A DNA stretch of 64,000 bases from Eutreptiella sp. 'Long Island Sound 2002' (taxonomy: Eukaryota; Euglenozoa; Euglenophyceae; Eutreptiales; Eutreptiaceae): the NCBI GenBank assembly GCA_964036045.1, contig OZ038397.1, forward strand, positions 24,515,342 to 24,579,341, given 5' to 3'. A program made the translations under genes and the position numbers. The notes beneath the pieces are model-generated. The model saw nothing but the letters and a program-made list of their open reading frames with translations. It was not told the origin of the DNA and did not search any database. Positions within the stretch are counted from its first letter, which is position 1; each line of letters starts with the position of its first letter. Shown here piece by piece: positions 37,501 through 47,034 of the stretch.

Positions 37501-39742
37501 GGAGTATTGGGCCACCGAACACATTGATACTGTCGCGAGCCCAGCTGGTCGACGGGCCAGATGGCACGAATTTCTCTCTCTGTTTGACCTCCATGTGTCG
37601 TATCTGCCTGGAAAACACAACACGGTAGCGGATGCTCTGAGCCGATGGGCTTACCCCGCTTCAGAGGGGCTGCAAAGTACCAACATCCATGGTACGGAGC
37701 AGGACCGCCATGTCATCATCGAATGGGATCAGGAAGAAAAGAAACTCATTCGACGTGCATGCATGCAATGCGCTGTTAAACAACACGCATTACCGTGTCA
37801 CGACATCACGGCCATCTCAGATCCGGCGCATGCTCATGAGATCTGCACCAAAACACTGAAAGTCGTGGAAAAAGTCACCGATCCCTCCTCAGGGAGTGTG
37901 AAACGGTTTGACTACACCCGACGAGTAAGTCGATTTCGGTTGATCCAGGGCATTAAGCGTCGAGATCCGGCCAAAACTCCACCCCTGCCTAAAGATTCCC
38001 TGATAATCCGTGACTGGACGTCCGATTACCTGCAGGATCCCATGTTTAAAGAGGTCTTTGGAAATCTCAAATCCAAAGATGCTCACAAGGATGGGATTTT
38101 TCCTGAGTATTCGTTGGATGGGGGGAAGCTGTGGATGGAGGGTAAATTGTGCGTACCAGACGCCCTGGCCCCCCGAGTGTTAAACTGGTGGCATAAATGG
38201 GAGTCCCCCCACGCACATGGCCGTCGACTGTGGTCGATGATTAAACATAGGTTGTTTGGCTCACGGCTATATACTCACTGCATGAAAGTAGCCGCCGGAT
38301 GTGCCCAATGTGCTGTCTCGACGCCCCCCAGCGCGAAGAAGCACGGCCATCTGAGGCCTCATCCTATTCCGGAGCGCCTCTTTAACAGAGTCACGAGTGA
38401 TTTTTTCTATCTCGGTGAGCTCGATGACGAAGAGTGCCATTGGACTAATGAAAAAGTCAATGGTGTGCTCCTTATTCAGTGCCGTCATTCCGGCTACATT
38501 CAAGTGTTGCCTTGCAACATTGAGTCGATGACTGGCAAGGCTGCCGCCAAGTGGTGCGCGCAGACCTGGATGGGAGGCTGGGACGTCCCATCCGAGGTGG
38601 TGACGGATTCAGGCAAAGAGTACACCTCCGAATGGTGGAGAGAATTATGTGCTCGCCTTGGAATCCACCACCTCCGATGTGAAATCCACTCGCATCGAGC
38701 GCTGCCTGGCGAAAGAGCCGGCCGCTCAATTATTAATATGCTTCGTAAGGAGCTCGCGAGTGAAAAGGATTTCCATTGGATGGAAGTTCTCTTCGCATTG
38801 CTTCGCCGTTACCACAACACGCCTTTGTATCATGGCCTTTCTCCAAATGAAATTGTCGTTGGACGAAAGAAGTGTTGGTGGAACATGCCGTTGAATAATC
38901 CTCGCCCCTGTAAAGATGCTTCGCTGTTTTTGGACGAAGTCCAACGAGCAGATAAATCTGTGTCGAAATTAATCGAGAAGCATCAGGCTGACTGGCTTTG
39001 GGTTCAAAATCAAGGTCGAAAAAACCCCCACAATTTTGAAGTCGATGATCGAGTTTGGCTTCGAAAATCCGAAACGACCCTGGACGGAGATGACAAGCTT
39101 CTTCCCTTGTGGGAGGGGCCATTCGCTGTTACAGCGCGTCTTGGTGAGAACAGGTGGAGGATTCGTGTGGATGTCAGCAGGGAAATTGACGTTTCGGGCG
39201 ATCGTCTCAAGAGAGAGATCCCCTCCCCCAAGGATTGGGTTAAACCCCTTTTTTGGACTGCGAAACATTTGTCTGATCGGGTCATCGAAGGGGGGAAGTA
39301 CGAACTCAAGAGGATTGTTGAAGCAAGACGTGACGCCAAGGGCGAATGGGAATTTCTGTGTGAGTGGAGGGGCTTTGATTCCAGTCACAACAACTGGGAA
39401 CCAGCCCAATCTTTTGTCCATGGGTACACCAAGGGGTTCATTGACTTCCTCAAGAAGCACCCCGAAATTGGAGTACTCCTGACAGATTGTTTGTCGAAAC
39501 CAGACAGACAAGTGGAGAGCGACGGAAAACGACCTGTGGTGAATCGAGATCCAGCCTTTTATGGCCCTCAGCAGCCACATTCCAGGGCTGATCCGTCGAT
39601 CCCCCCTCCTGCGGTCAGGCCAGCCCAGGAGCCAAATGAGGACCAAGCTTCGAGTTCGGCCGCTGATTTGCAGCGCCCAAGCCGTACGAGGGCCAAGCTA
39701 GACAGGTTGGTGGTCACATGTATTCGTGCTTGGCCGAATTGA
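34559..39742 (+). CDS. Pol of element C: protease, Dam-like, RT, RNase H, integrase, chromodomain
   Basis: Reached from gag through TAG; the first internal ATG is over 400 codons in, past protease and Dam-like domain. The protease has CDNGSEV (Asn for Thr of DTG) and YLGHPWLRKN. The Dam-like domain is at about 35320-35690: DAFANRENQRFDKHF, WINPPF (NPPF at 35471-35482), VVPLWDDKPWF. It is the best preserved of the three. After an acidic linker comes reverse transcriptase (VVDFRNLN, VLDLRHGFHQM, YIDD at about 36785), RNase H (RTDASRYA, TDHRSLEYW, ADALSRWAYPA), and integrase (CAQCAV zinc module, TSDFFYLGE, TDSGKEYT, Glu in PGERAGR). The chromodomain is at about 39299-39470 (YELKRIVEAR, CEWRGF, NNWEPAQSF). 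A disordered tail of about 85 residues follows. All catalytic residues are present. Confidence 0.94.
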   Translation, partial: GSHENRPSPGDFRHDPQIPDRPLLDVGSLVSSPLDPAADPSVVVDEVGVQSKHRARQFVTKLWVSDCKGNFHLATCLCDNGSEVNLQSNSFLPDDCVFESPHPVTLEGVSGHSLAGGQRGCYISTHLVAQDLWKEQNVEEVVLKDDYFYRADIKYDLYLGHPWLRKNRVAPVGHRRCFLLESGPLERPEFRFLHAGFKSAEEFLKQKVTPKFGEDVTIAEVNGSADYSQELECLRRDSQPQRPSRWHSSSYRVVDKWRDAICEYFHEHHSFWPQYDAFANRENQRFDKHFSDAWTHKWDKKLWINPPFHLIQQVIHKIKQDKTQAILVVPLWDDKPWFQELQDICVDYIELPRKIKLYARDDTGPLPQRSWSSLAFLVDGKLSDSNSADSGTDSCVGSESEVERGTDDEFIFSDFCPSDTQGDPTSNGSASSPSSPIRSTSKRIFSARAKKNSKSRRKFRVFYEKPPVEAFMDPFEEPDHEENLWDFDTRPTYLQEAVDTDLFRDIRKKILPAKAEEVAKVFSTVIPGDQVDTELCSKSREKIFEERKDTTLSGKLIKDPPVRGQFGEAFIELREGYKAKKQRPYENHGHKHEILRKIIERNLREFGWLEGCMTSEWCCAPFTVPKPPPADQNTIDGWRMVVDFRNLNAETKADSHPLPLIEEEIAKRARGRLFSVLDLRHGFHQMPLRKDSRPLTCMCTPCGPVQWTVMPMGLKNAPSFFQRMMEDVLFTTHPELRAFVSVYIDDIIIATEGEGLTEAELVALHEKQLNQVLDILDANQLICGPKKGKLFLKSVEFCGSLLENGTRRPSPGKLVAIQKWKRPETITELRGFLGCCNFYHTFVPNYAKFAAPLTELLKVGRDAGKAGSKVRVKWTDECEEAFHHLKAALCEVATLHVPQFDRPFYIRTDASRYAIGAVLEQVDEATGDHYPLAFWSRKLAPRQMQWSPREQETYAIICALKKYQSWVGTNRVEVLTDHRSLEYWATEHIDTVASPAGRRARWHEFLSLFDLHVSYLPGKHNTVADALSRWAYPASEGLQSTNIHGTEQDRHVIIEWDQEEKKLIRRACMQCAVKQHALPCHDITAISDPAHAHEICTKTLKVVEKVTDPSSGSVKRFDYTRRVSRFRLIQGIKRRDPAKTPPLPKDSLIIRDWTSDYLQDPMFKEVFGNLKSKDAHKDGIFPEYSLDGGKLWMEGKLCVPDALAPRVLNWWHKWESPHAHGRRLWSMIKHRLFGSRLYTHCMKVAAGCAQCAVSTPPSAKKHGHLRPHPIPERLFNRVTSDFFYLGELDDEECHWTNEKVNGVLLIQCRHSGYIQVLPCNIESMTGKAAAKWCAQTWMGGWDVPSEVVTDSGKEYTSEWWRELCARLGIHHLRCEIHSHRALPGERAGRSIINMLRKELASEKDFHWMEVLFALLRRYHNTPLYHGLSPNEIVVGRKKCWWNMPLNNPRPCKDASLFLDEVQRADKSVSKLIEKHQADWLWVQNQGRKNPHNFEVDDRVWLRKSETTLDGDDKLLPLWEGPFAVTARLGENRWRIRVDVSREIDVSGDRLKREIPSPKDWVKPLFWTAKHLSDRVIEGGKYELKRIVEARRDAKGEWEFLCEWRGFDSSHNNWEPAQSFVHGYTKGFIDFLKKHPEIGVLLTDCLSKPDRQVESDGKRPVVNRDPAFYGPQQPHSRADPSIPPPAVRPAQEPNEDQASSSAADLQRPSRTRAKLDRLVVTCIRAWPN

Positions 39743-41388
39743 GGAAGCCATCACACCACATTCTGCTCAATCCACTGTTCATTCTTTCTGTTTATGTCAT
39801 GATGTGGATAAGTGCGAATGTTTGATAATTTGACGTCAATCAATCAATTTTTCTTTGGTCTCCGTTCGGTAACGTATCGAAAGTCGAAAGCCGAAAGCCA
39901 CGGAGTGTGCTGCCGTGTTCAGAAAAAACCAAACTCAGGCTTAATTCAGGCAGATTCGGGGTAATCTTGTCTCTGTTGGTCCGTGCATCTTTGGAATTTG
40001 GCTACTCGTGCAGATGGAAGCAAATGTACATAATCAAAACGCCGGCCGGCGACATTCACCCCTACAGGCACCCCCTGTAGTACTGGCTGCACCAGATGCG
40101 ACGCCAGGAACTCAGATCTTACCTTCATTTGCTGTGATGCTGAAGCCAAAGTCCAGATTCGGATCCAGATATCTCAAATTTGCCTTGAATTTCTCAGGTT
40201 TGTCCATCATTCTGCCACTGTTGTACGAAACCCAGACGTCAATTGTTCAAACACACTTCAGATAGGAGCTCTAGGGACTTCTAAAAGCAACCTCTGAAGT
40301 CCGTAAGCTTCGTTGTATTTTTGGCACACGCCAATGTGAGCTCAATCCGACCTGAAACTGTCGAAAATGGTGAATTCAAGTGTCTTGTGGGACTCCATCG
40401 AAAGATTGGCCTTGTCGAAGTCGATTGACACCACCGCCATTGTAAATTCGGTGTCTCTCAGTTATATACTGTCAGTAAAGCGCCTTCAGCGAACCTTCGG
40501 CGCGTTACATGCCAAGAATCCAGGGCCAGCATGTCCCATCATGATGCATCATCACATGATCCAGATTTTCATAGAATCTGTTGGATGCTCGCGAACCAAC
40601 GTGCCGGAAAGCACAATTGAGCTGAATAAACGACAATATATATTAACTTTAGTCTAAACGAAAGTGTTGGTAGTTTTAGTTCTAGACATTCCGCTGCATT
40701 TCACCTTCATCCTAGGGAATTTGCTGATTTTAGGACAATTCAGATTGATTTCCTTGTCATCTCTTCTCATTCCTCGAAGATCTGTTGACGGCTTTGCCTA
40801 ACTTCGTTGACTCTTATGATCTTCTGTGCAATTAGGGTCTGTAGACTACAGGTGTATTTGTTTTCCCTCTCTGTGATTGCTTCATCTCCTTCATCTCTGC
40901 TCAATTTAACTCCCAATCTTACTGAATCTTGTGATCATCCACCAGATGCGCCAAGTCTGAAGCACATGCTGCACTTGTCAGAACGAGAAAAGCGGGATAA
41001 CACGATGTAGAGTTCGGCGAGGACACCGTAGCGTGCCCGCGACAGCGAAACTGTGCCAGAGCGCTGAGATGTCACTCCATTTCTTCATCCCCCCACTCAA
41101 TCTACCAATAATCTACCTCATTCTCAACCAATGCATGGTTTGGTATCGATTCTCGATACATTTACATGCTTTCTAGCCCTTAACCTAATGTTTTACTACA
41201 CGGAGGACTGTTCGTCACTTCTCATTCTGTCTCATTTCAGGTTCATCCATCCTGATTCAGTGCCAATTCAGCCCAAATCAGGTCAGATCAAGCAGATTTC
41301 GCCTCATCGAGGCTACATTTCTATGTTTTTCTGGGACTTACCCGCACCCCGTTCTTCGTTGACGTAGCGACACACCCCAGTGTGTTTT
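39743..41388 (+). other. 3' untranslated region of element C (1.6 kb)
   Basis: Only short frames (longest 96 aa) without domains. It is long for a Ty3 3' UTR, is AT-rich and has no visible tandem repeats. A lost accessory gene or RNA function is possible but nothing in the sequence shows it. Confidence 0.6.
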
Positions 41389-41399
41389 TGGAGGGGGAG
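41389..41399 (+). promoter_or_regulatory. Polypurine tract of element C
   Basis: GGAGGGGGAG ends at the base before the 3' LTR (TGTAAG at 41400). Confidence 0.9.
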
Positions 41400-41931
41400 T
41401 GTAAGTGCGGCTAGCCCCATCTGCTCAGATTTTCAGACATTCTGCCCAGATTGGCTACATTTTGGTCATTTTCTTTGCTTCGGCGGAATCGCCGCCTCTC
41501 AGCTCAGTCTCAGGATATTTCCTATATATTTCTGATATGCCGGATTCGATTCCGCGGTCCATTTCCCGTAAATCTGCCGCGTTCCGCTATTTTAGCTGGA
41601 ATCGCCATTTGCCGCTGACGCGCGCTCGCGGGCCAGATCGGCCAAACATTTTTACATAATTGGATTATTTAAATCTTTTCAGACAGTTTTGGACACTCAG
41701 ATGTATTTAGAATAATTCGCATCAATTTTCTTCATAGACTGGGATTTTCTGCCGGACCACAATCAGCATGGACCTTGCTTCAGTTGTTGCTGCTCTCGCC
41801 TCCGTTGGTGTCCGAGTATCCGGTTCCACCCCCAATAGCAACGTTCAGGGAGACTCCTCGCGTGCCTGCCCCACTGGTCTTGCCGGCCCCGAGCCCTCCG
41901 GCACCCACAACGACCCAGGGCAGCACTTTCA
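41400..41931 (+). repeat. 3' LTR of element C (532 bp)
   Basis: Same length as the 5' LTR, with about 4 substitutions. It also carries the gag ATG, so transcripts starting here would begin translation into antisense D gag (a 173-aa frame ending at 42289). Confidence 0.95.
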
Positions 41932-41936
41932 CGTCC
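41932..41936. other. Target-site duplication of element C, right copy
   Basis: CGTCC, identical to 31150-31154. Confidence 0.92.
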
Positions 41937-43133
41937 TTCAGGGCGTCGGGTCTTCTTGTTCTTCTTCTTCTTCTTCTTACCCTTGGGGTCCTCGGGGTCC
42001 TCAGGGTCCTCGTCGTCTGAGGGCGAAGAAGAGTCCATCGACGGCGGCTCGTCGTCGGAGGGGTCTCCGCCAAGATCACTGGAGCCATAAGGCTCCACGT
42101 CCACCATTGCCCTTAGGGCTGTCAGCCCCAGCCGGTCCAGCTCGGCCCTCGTCGAGTTCGTCACGTGGCTGTAGGGCGGCTGGGCCGTTCTCGGGACGAA
42201 TGGACTTCTCGGTACTGCTGCAGGAGTCGGCATCGGTCGGCTCCTCAGGCTCCCCAGGGTATTTGTCAACCCTGCCGCCAGGTGGTTAGCCTGTACTCGG
42301 TGGGGTGACATTCCCACCGTCGTAGGTGACGCATGGGACGGGATCATCAGGGGCTCCAGTTTCTCCCTGATCTCTTGCGTGGGGTCGCTCACGATTTGCG
42401 AAGTAGCTCCTCGGAGCACCTCGTTGATCTCCGACCGCGTCAGGGACCTGTTGGAGGATCTTCCCGATCCTCTACTCCTGCCTCTCAGAGACTCTGGTCC
42501 TCTCCTCAACCCACTCAGGGGTGCATACCCAGGTGCACACCCAGGAGCATACCCAGGAACTTCCATGTAGGTTCCAGTGGCGTGGAGTGGATGGGGTTGG
42601 TCAGCCGCATACCATCGCGGCGCGGAGCTGGAAGCCACCGGCTCACTGGCAGTAGTTGCCTCAAGGAGCGCAGTGGTAGGTGGGCCCATGCCATAGGCGG
42701 GGTAGTGAGGCATGCCAGTAAACCCTGTGCCCTCTGCCATAGGCGGGTTGATTGTGGAGGTGGATGTTGCGGCGGCTGGGAGTGTGGTGGTTATGGGAGA
42801 GGGTGATGCTTGGAGGCCAGAAGCGCTTGGTGCGCCTTCGAAGGTAGGGACATCCGTCGGGTCTTGCCCTTGCTCCTCTCCTTCGTCTGCTCCTTCTCCA
42901 GCATCCTTCTCGCTCTCGTTCTCTCTCTTCCTCTTCACAGGCTGAGGCTGAGAGACCACTTCCTCGACCGTCAGGGCCCCGAAGGCCGTCCGGAGGCCAT
43001 CCAGGGAGTCCTCCGCCGTATCCACTGGCCCATGTAAGGGCTCCACCGAAGGTACAGTGCCAGGCGCCGGCCTTGCCGGTGCCTCAGGCGCTGGCGCTGT
43101 CTGCACGTCGGGGTCCACTCTTCCTGGGTCCAT
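41932..43133 (-). CDS. Gag of element D, N-terminal part (interrupted by element C)
   Basis: It starts at ATG 43131-43133, about 100 bp after the primer site. The N-terminal 240 residues are Pro/Ala/Ser/Thr-rich; then come Arg/Ser-rich and predicted helical parts, an acidic run (SPSDDEDPEDPEDPKG) and a basic stretch (KKKKKKNKKTRR) just before the C insertion point. With element C and one CGTCC copy removed, the frame passes uninterrupted into 31154-29856. As it stands, the frame runs into the C 3' LTR antisense and stops at 41763. The insertion breaks gag and should inactivate this copy of D. Confidence 0.88.
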
Positions 43134-43218
43134 CTTAATCCGCCCTTCTGCTTATGTTTGCCTGCTCGGAGCACTGGTTGTACGGCGCGGGGTCGCTGCC
43201 GGTGCACAGAGACAGGCT

Positions 43219-43232
43219 GCCTCTTGCTACCA
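43219..43232 (-). promoter_or_regulatory. Primer-binding site of element D
   Basis: The minus strand reads TGGTAGCAAGAGGC at the LTR end, matching the initiator tRNA-Met site TGGTAGCAGAGG except for one extra A. The first T is the last LTR base. Confidence 0.6.
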
Positions 43233-44188
43233 GAAAAGTTTATAGTGTTTTCAGCACTGTGTTTTTGCTTCTCCTGCTGCTTGTTGTTGCTGTAGGGTGT
43301 CCTGCTGCTTGTTTTGGATGATGAAAAGCTTTTGTTTGTTGAAATACAGTAAAGCCAAGTCAATCCAGGATAGCCCAAGCCAATAGTATGCAAGGAGAAG
43401 GTAATTCAGGATCAAAGCATGAAGGGCTGCAGTGTAAACAGTGAAGAATGATTGGATATTCACAGAAACTACAGCTCAGGTCACAAATGAATGCATATTG
43501 ACAAAGATAGCTGAAATGTTTTAGGAAAAGAGTTAGAAAACTGCCTCAGGATCACTCTCTCTCCATAGTGCCATCTTAGGAGATGTGCACTCTTTGTTTT
43601 GGGTCCCATATGTGCTGAGGTGGCATGGTATGTGGCGATGAGGTCACTGCCATGTCACATGGGATCTTCCTACTTAGCTAGGCTGACCAGGAATTGAACC
43701 CAGGACCTCTCAAAAAGAGGTGCCTAGCCGACGGCCCATAGCCTCGCCAACGAACCTTGAACTCCAAGTCTCCGGGTGCCGAGGCGTTCGGACGCTGAGC
43801 AAGGATCTTCTCGACAGTATAGTCGTCCTGCTCAGCATAATCGTCGTCCGAGTCAGCCTCATGTGCGGCGTAGCTCAGGGACACATGTTGGCCACGGAAG
43901 TCGGGTTAGGGCAGATAAGTATTCATGGAAAAACATAGATAAACTCATAGGCTCTACCTTAGGTATGTCAGTGCTCAGTCAACTCAGGAAAAGATGTTTT
44001 ACTTCACATTGAAAGGGGATTGAGGGGTCCAATCCATATCCTGATTGGGTGTTTGGTTCCATAGGTCAAAATGTGTTATCACCAGTTTTGGTTGGACCAA
44101 TACTAAGATTAAAATGCATGGATGCTCAGTGCATCTCTAAAACAACTAGAGTATGCCTCAAAGCAATGGAAAAGCACTTTTTCTTACT
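43232..44188 (-). repeat. 5' LTR of element D (957 bp, patched)
   Basis: Matches the 3' LTR but is 159 bp longer, because 19 bp are replaced by a 178-bp segment at 43730-43907. Flanked by GAGGG at 44189-44193. Confidence 0.9.
43730..43907 (-). other. 178-bp patch of A-type chromodomain sequence inside the D 5' LTR
   Basis: The minus strand encodes the end of an A-type pol (SYAAHEADSDDDYAEQD, TVEKILAQRP) and aligns without gaps to 18654-18831, with several substitutions. It replaces 19 bp present in the 3' LTR (CCCTATGGTGCATACCACT, 23757-23775). It looks like templated filler DNA at a break, copied from another A-family member. Confidence 0.85.
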
Positions 44189-44193
44189 GAGGG
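44189..44193. other. Target-site duplication of element D, right copy
   Basis: GAGGG, identical to 23255-23259. Confidence 0.85.
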
Positions 44194-44491
44194 TCGGACC
44201 TGGGATTGGGATACGAGTTAGGACTGAGTGTCTATGGTCTTGTGATGCCCTTACCCCAGTCCAGTCTTAACCCCATGTGTACATATCCTGATGTGTTGCT
44301 GTACATACTTTCGTTCCCTTGTTGCAGAGTGGCAAGGATCCTGAAACGCTTTGTCACATGACACGAGCGTATTGATGCCCTTGTGAGCGTAGTGCTTTGC
44401 CTGCCTGCTCACCTGTGCGTGTCACCGCAGCGTCCCGTGGCCGGCCCCCCACGGGAACGCGTCACCTTTCGAAGGGGACGCCTCCTCCAAG

Positions 44492-46605
44492 ATGACGCTG
44501 GATGAGGCGGACACGGGCAGCAGTGGGAGCAGTGGCCCCACTGCCCATCGACGGAGGAAGGGCAAGGGAAAAACCCCCGAGAGGCCGTGGAGGCCAGCGG
44601 GTGGACACCCCCACGACAGTGACCCCTTCTTCACAGCCAGCGACGGGGATGAACGAGGCCGCCGACATTGCCGAGTGGTGGCTTTGACGGGCGGAGGAGG
44701 CGGAGACTTCCCCATGGAGCCGGAAGGTGAGACTGAGGATCTCCCTCCTCCCTACCGGAGCTCGGAGTCTTCCGAGACCGAGACGCCCAGGTGGGGCGAC
44801 ATGGACGAGGATGACGACATGGACTTCGACATCACGAAGAAGCGCCCATCCTCGGACCCACCGAGGCGACCCGGCGGAGACCCACCGGGACCCCCTGGCG
44901 GAGGACCATCAGGACCCCCTGGAGGACGCCCACCAAGTGGAACCCCTGGAGGCGGACCACCGGGCAGGGGAGGACCCCCTGGACCGGGCGGACCCGGCGG
45001 AGGCTCTCCTGGAGGACCCCCTGGGGACCCCGACGACCCACCAGGGGATGGCGACCCGGATGCCACCCGACGGTGGATTGTCTACCTCCGCAGGAGGGTC
45101 CAGTTCCTCGAGCGCGAGGTAGACACGGGCAAGGGCGAGATGACTCGCATCGCCAGGGTTGCCGCGCGCGCACAGAGAGAGCTTGACATCGCCAAGATCG
45201 AGATGGTCAAGAGCGCCGGCGTCGCCACCGCCACCCAGAAGCTGCTGGACATCGCCAGGGGCGAGACCACGTCGCTGAACAAGGTCATCAGCGGCCTGCA
45301 GCAGAGGCTGGACGCGCTGGAAGCCCGTGGGAGCGTCGGCAGCGACCACCCACCCCTGGAGTCTGGCTCGTCGGACGACGGGTGGGGACCCGGACCTGGT
45401 CCAGGCAGACCCCACGCCCCCGGCGGAGCACCCAGGAGTCGCCCCAGCGCCAGTGCCCCCTCTATCAGCGCCCCCTCTCACCACAGCGCAGGCCGCCGCA
45501 ACGAGCGCGTGCCGCCCGGCAGTGGCAGTGAGGAGTGGCGCGATGAGTGGCTCAAGGCGGACTACCACAGCCGCCGTGCCCCACCGCGGACGCCGGTACG
45601 CCCCCGACGCCCCGCACCAGCCCAGGAGCCAATCCCAATGGCTGGTGGACGTTATGGTGGACTCATGGATGAGGTCCCCCGAGGAGACGTGGAGTGGGAT
45701 GTCGGCGAAGGTGAGGACCTGGACCTGGACCTGGAGGAGTTCGACATCAGCCCGCCGCGTGGTGTACGATGGGAGGCCGCTGAACGCAGCCGCCGGCGCC
45801 GTGATGAGAAGGCATACATGGAAGGAGTACGGCGTGAACATCTAGGTTCAGCGTACATGGAGGAACCGCGGCGTAGCCACAGGGATTCCATGGAGGAGAT
45901 GGACGTGGCGGCCGTGGGAGTCCGTGGGCGAGGCCGATGGGAACCTCGGTCGACCTCGCGGCCGGCGTTCATGGTCTCTAAGGCCGCGGATGTCGCCTTG
46001 TGGGAAGACTTGAAGGACATCAAGCCCCCCATGTACGATGGCAACCCCCTCAACCTCGACCGCTTCTTGGAGAAGCTGGACGATTGGGGGGTGACCGTCA
46101 CTGAAGACATGGATCCCGCGGATGCGGAGACGTATGTCTTCAGACGGTTCAGGTACCGCCTGCCGGAAGTGCTCCAAGAGCTATACTTCGTGGCGACCAA
46201 GGAGGGGAAAATCAAGACCCTCAAGGAAGCCAAGAAGTGGCTCAACGAGCAGGAGCGGGTGGACGCTCCGCAGGTGGCTGCCAAGCGGTGGAAGTCCATC
46301 AAGCTTCAGCATGATGGACGGGAGATCCGCCTACGGGACTGGCGAGACTTCCGAGGGAAATACACCCTCTTCCGCCGCAACGTGGAGGATTGGAACGAGG
46401 GTGACGAGCAGGCTCGCCTGCTCTCCATGCTGCCGGAAGCATGGATCAAGAGGGTCACCAAGGAGGAAGCCAAGAGGGCCAAGTCCAACCACACGGTCAA
46501 GATGATGCTCCCCAAAGAGTATCATACGAACGTGGTGGCTTGGACGAGGAAGAACGTGGCCCGGGATGTCAAACGGCACTCCCTGCGGAACGCTCTCCTC
46601 ATCAC
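44492..46605 (+). pseudogene. Element F: gag fragment of a Ty3/gypsy-type element
   Basis: ATG at 44492 (context AAGATGA). Parts in order: an acidic Ser/Glu-rich N-terminus, a collagen-like Gly/Pro-rich segment (about residues 125-190), a coiled coil (about 195-270), a Pro/Ser/Arg-rich linker, an acidic DLDLDLEEFD patch, and a capsid-like domain (about 505-690; PPMYDGNPLNLDRFLEKL). At about 46600 the Gag-like sequence (ending near NALLIT) changes abruptly to AT-rich, unrelated DNA; the frame drifts on to 46954. Zinc knuckles and pol are missing. Codon use is GC-rich like the A fragments, so F may be the gag of the A family (inference). The 298 bp upstream, together with 22700-23254 on the far side of D, may be its leader or LTR, into which D inserted. 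Confidence 0.75.
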
Positions 46606-46823
46606 CGTTTTCCCCTTCTTCGTATGTCGCGCGATCGCAGCAGAAGAATATAAAAAATCACGAAAAAGACGCACAACCAGCAAAAATAAAGCGCAAAAAC
46701 GATTTTTCCGACCTCAGAAACCCCCAGAAACATTTTACGCCGCTGTTTGGCGAGGTCAAAAAAAAAATTTAGGACACTCACAGAAAAAGCAGAACAACAG
46801 AGTCGCGACGGCGACGAAGTTGA

Positions 46824-47008
46824 GCGTTGCATGCCCCAAAACACCAGGCAAAGTGCGTGCCCTAGGCGCTAGGGACTTGTGCGCGCTCCAACAACAAAGA
46901 AGAAGATTAGAGGCGAGAGTAAGGCCAAAACGTTGCGTGCCCCAAATCACTTAGCAAAGTGCATGCAATAGGAGTAGGGGACTTGTGCGCGCCCCAACAC
47001 CAACCAAA
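46824..47008 (+). repeat. Two tandem copies, about 107 bp apart
   Basis: Copies start at CGTTGCATGCCCC (46824) and CGTTGCGTGCCCC (46931) and share GGACTTGTGCGCGC and CAAAGTGC words. Confidence 0.65.
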
Positions 47009-47034
47009 GAGTGAGAGACATATACCGCCATGCA

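Larger units (their letters stand above)
31155..41931 (+). mobile_element. Ty3/gypsy element C, complete, nested in gag of D
   Basis: 10,777 bp with 532-bp LTRs (TGTAAG...CTTTCA), the 5-bp duplication CGTCC on both sides, an initiator-Met-type primer site right after the 5' LTR and a polypurine tract right before the 3' LTR. Gag and pol are intact and in one frame, separated by a single TAG. The LTRs differ at about 4 positions, so insertion is recent and later than D. I see no defect that would obviously prevent activity. Confidence 0.95.
23260..44188 (-). mobile_element. Ty3/gypsy element D, complete, carrying nested element C
   Basis: Two LTRs (23260-24057 and 43232-44188, reverse strand) flanked by the 5-bp duplication GAGGG. 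Minus-strand order: 5' LTR, primer site, gag, pol, polypurine tract, 3' LTR. Element C (31155-41931) is inserted inside gag; without C and one copy of its target duplication the gag frame is continuous. The LTRs differ at roughly 8 of 780 comparable positions, plus a 178-bp replacement patch in the 5' LTR. The LTR ends are AG...CT rather than TG...CA. Confidence 0.9.

Noticed and set aside
41768-42289. 173-aa plus-strand frame from the C 3' LTR
   Set aside because: Only the LTR copy of the gag start followed by antisense D gag sequence.
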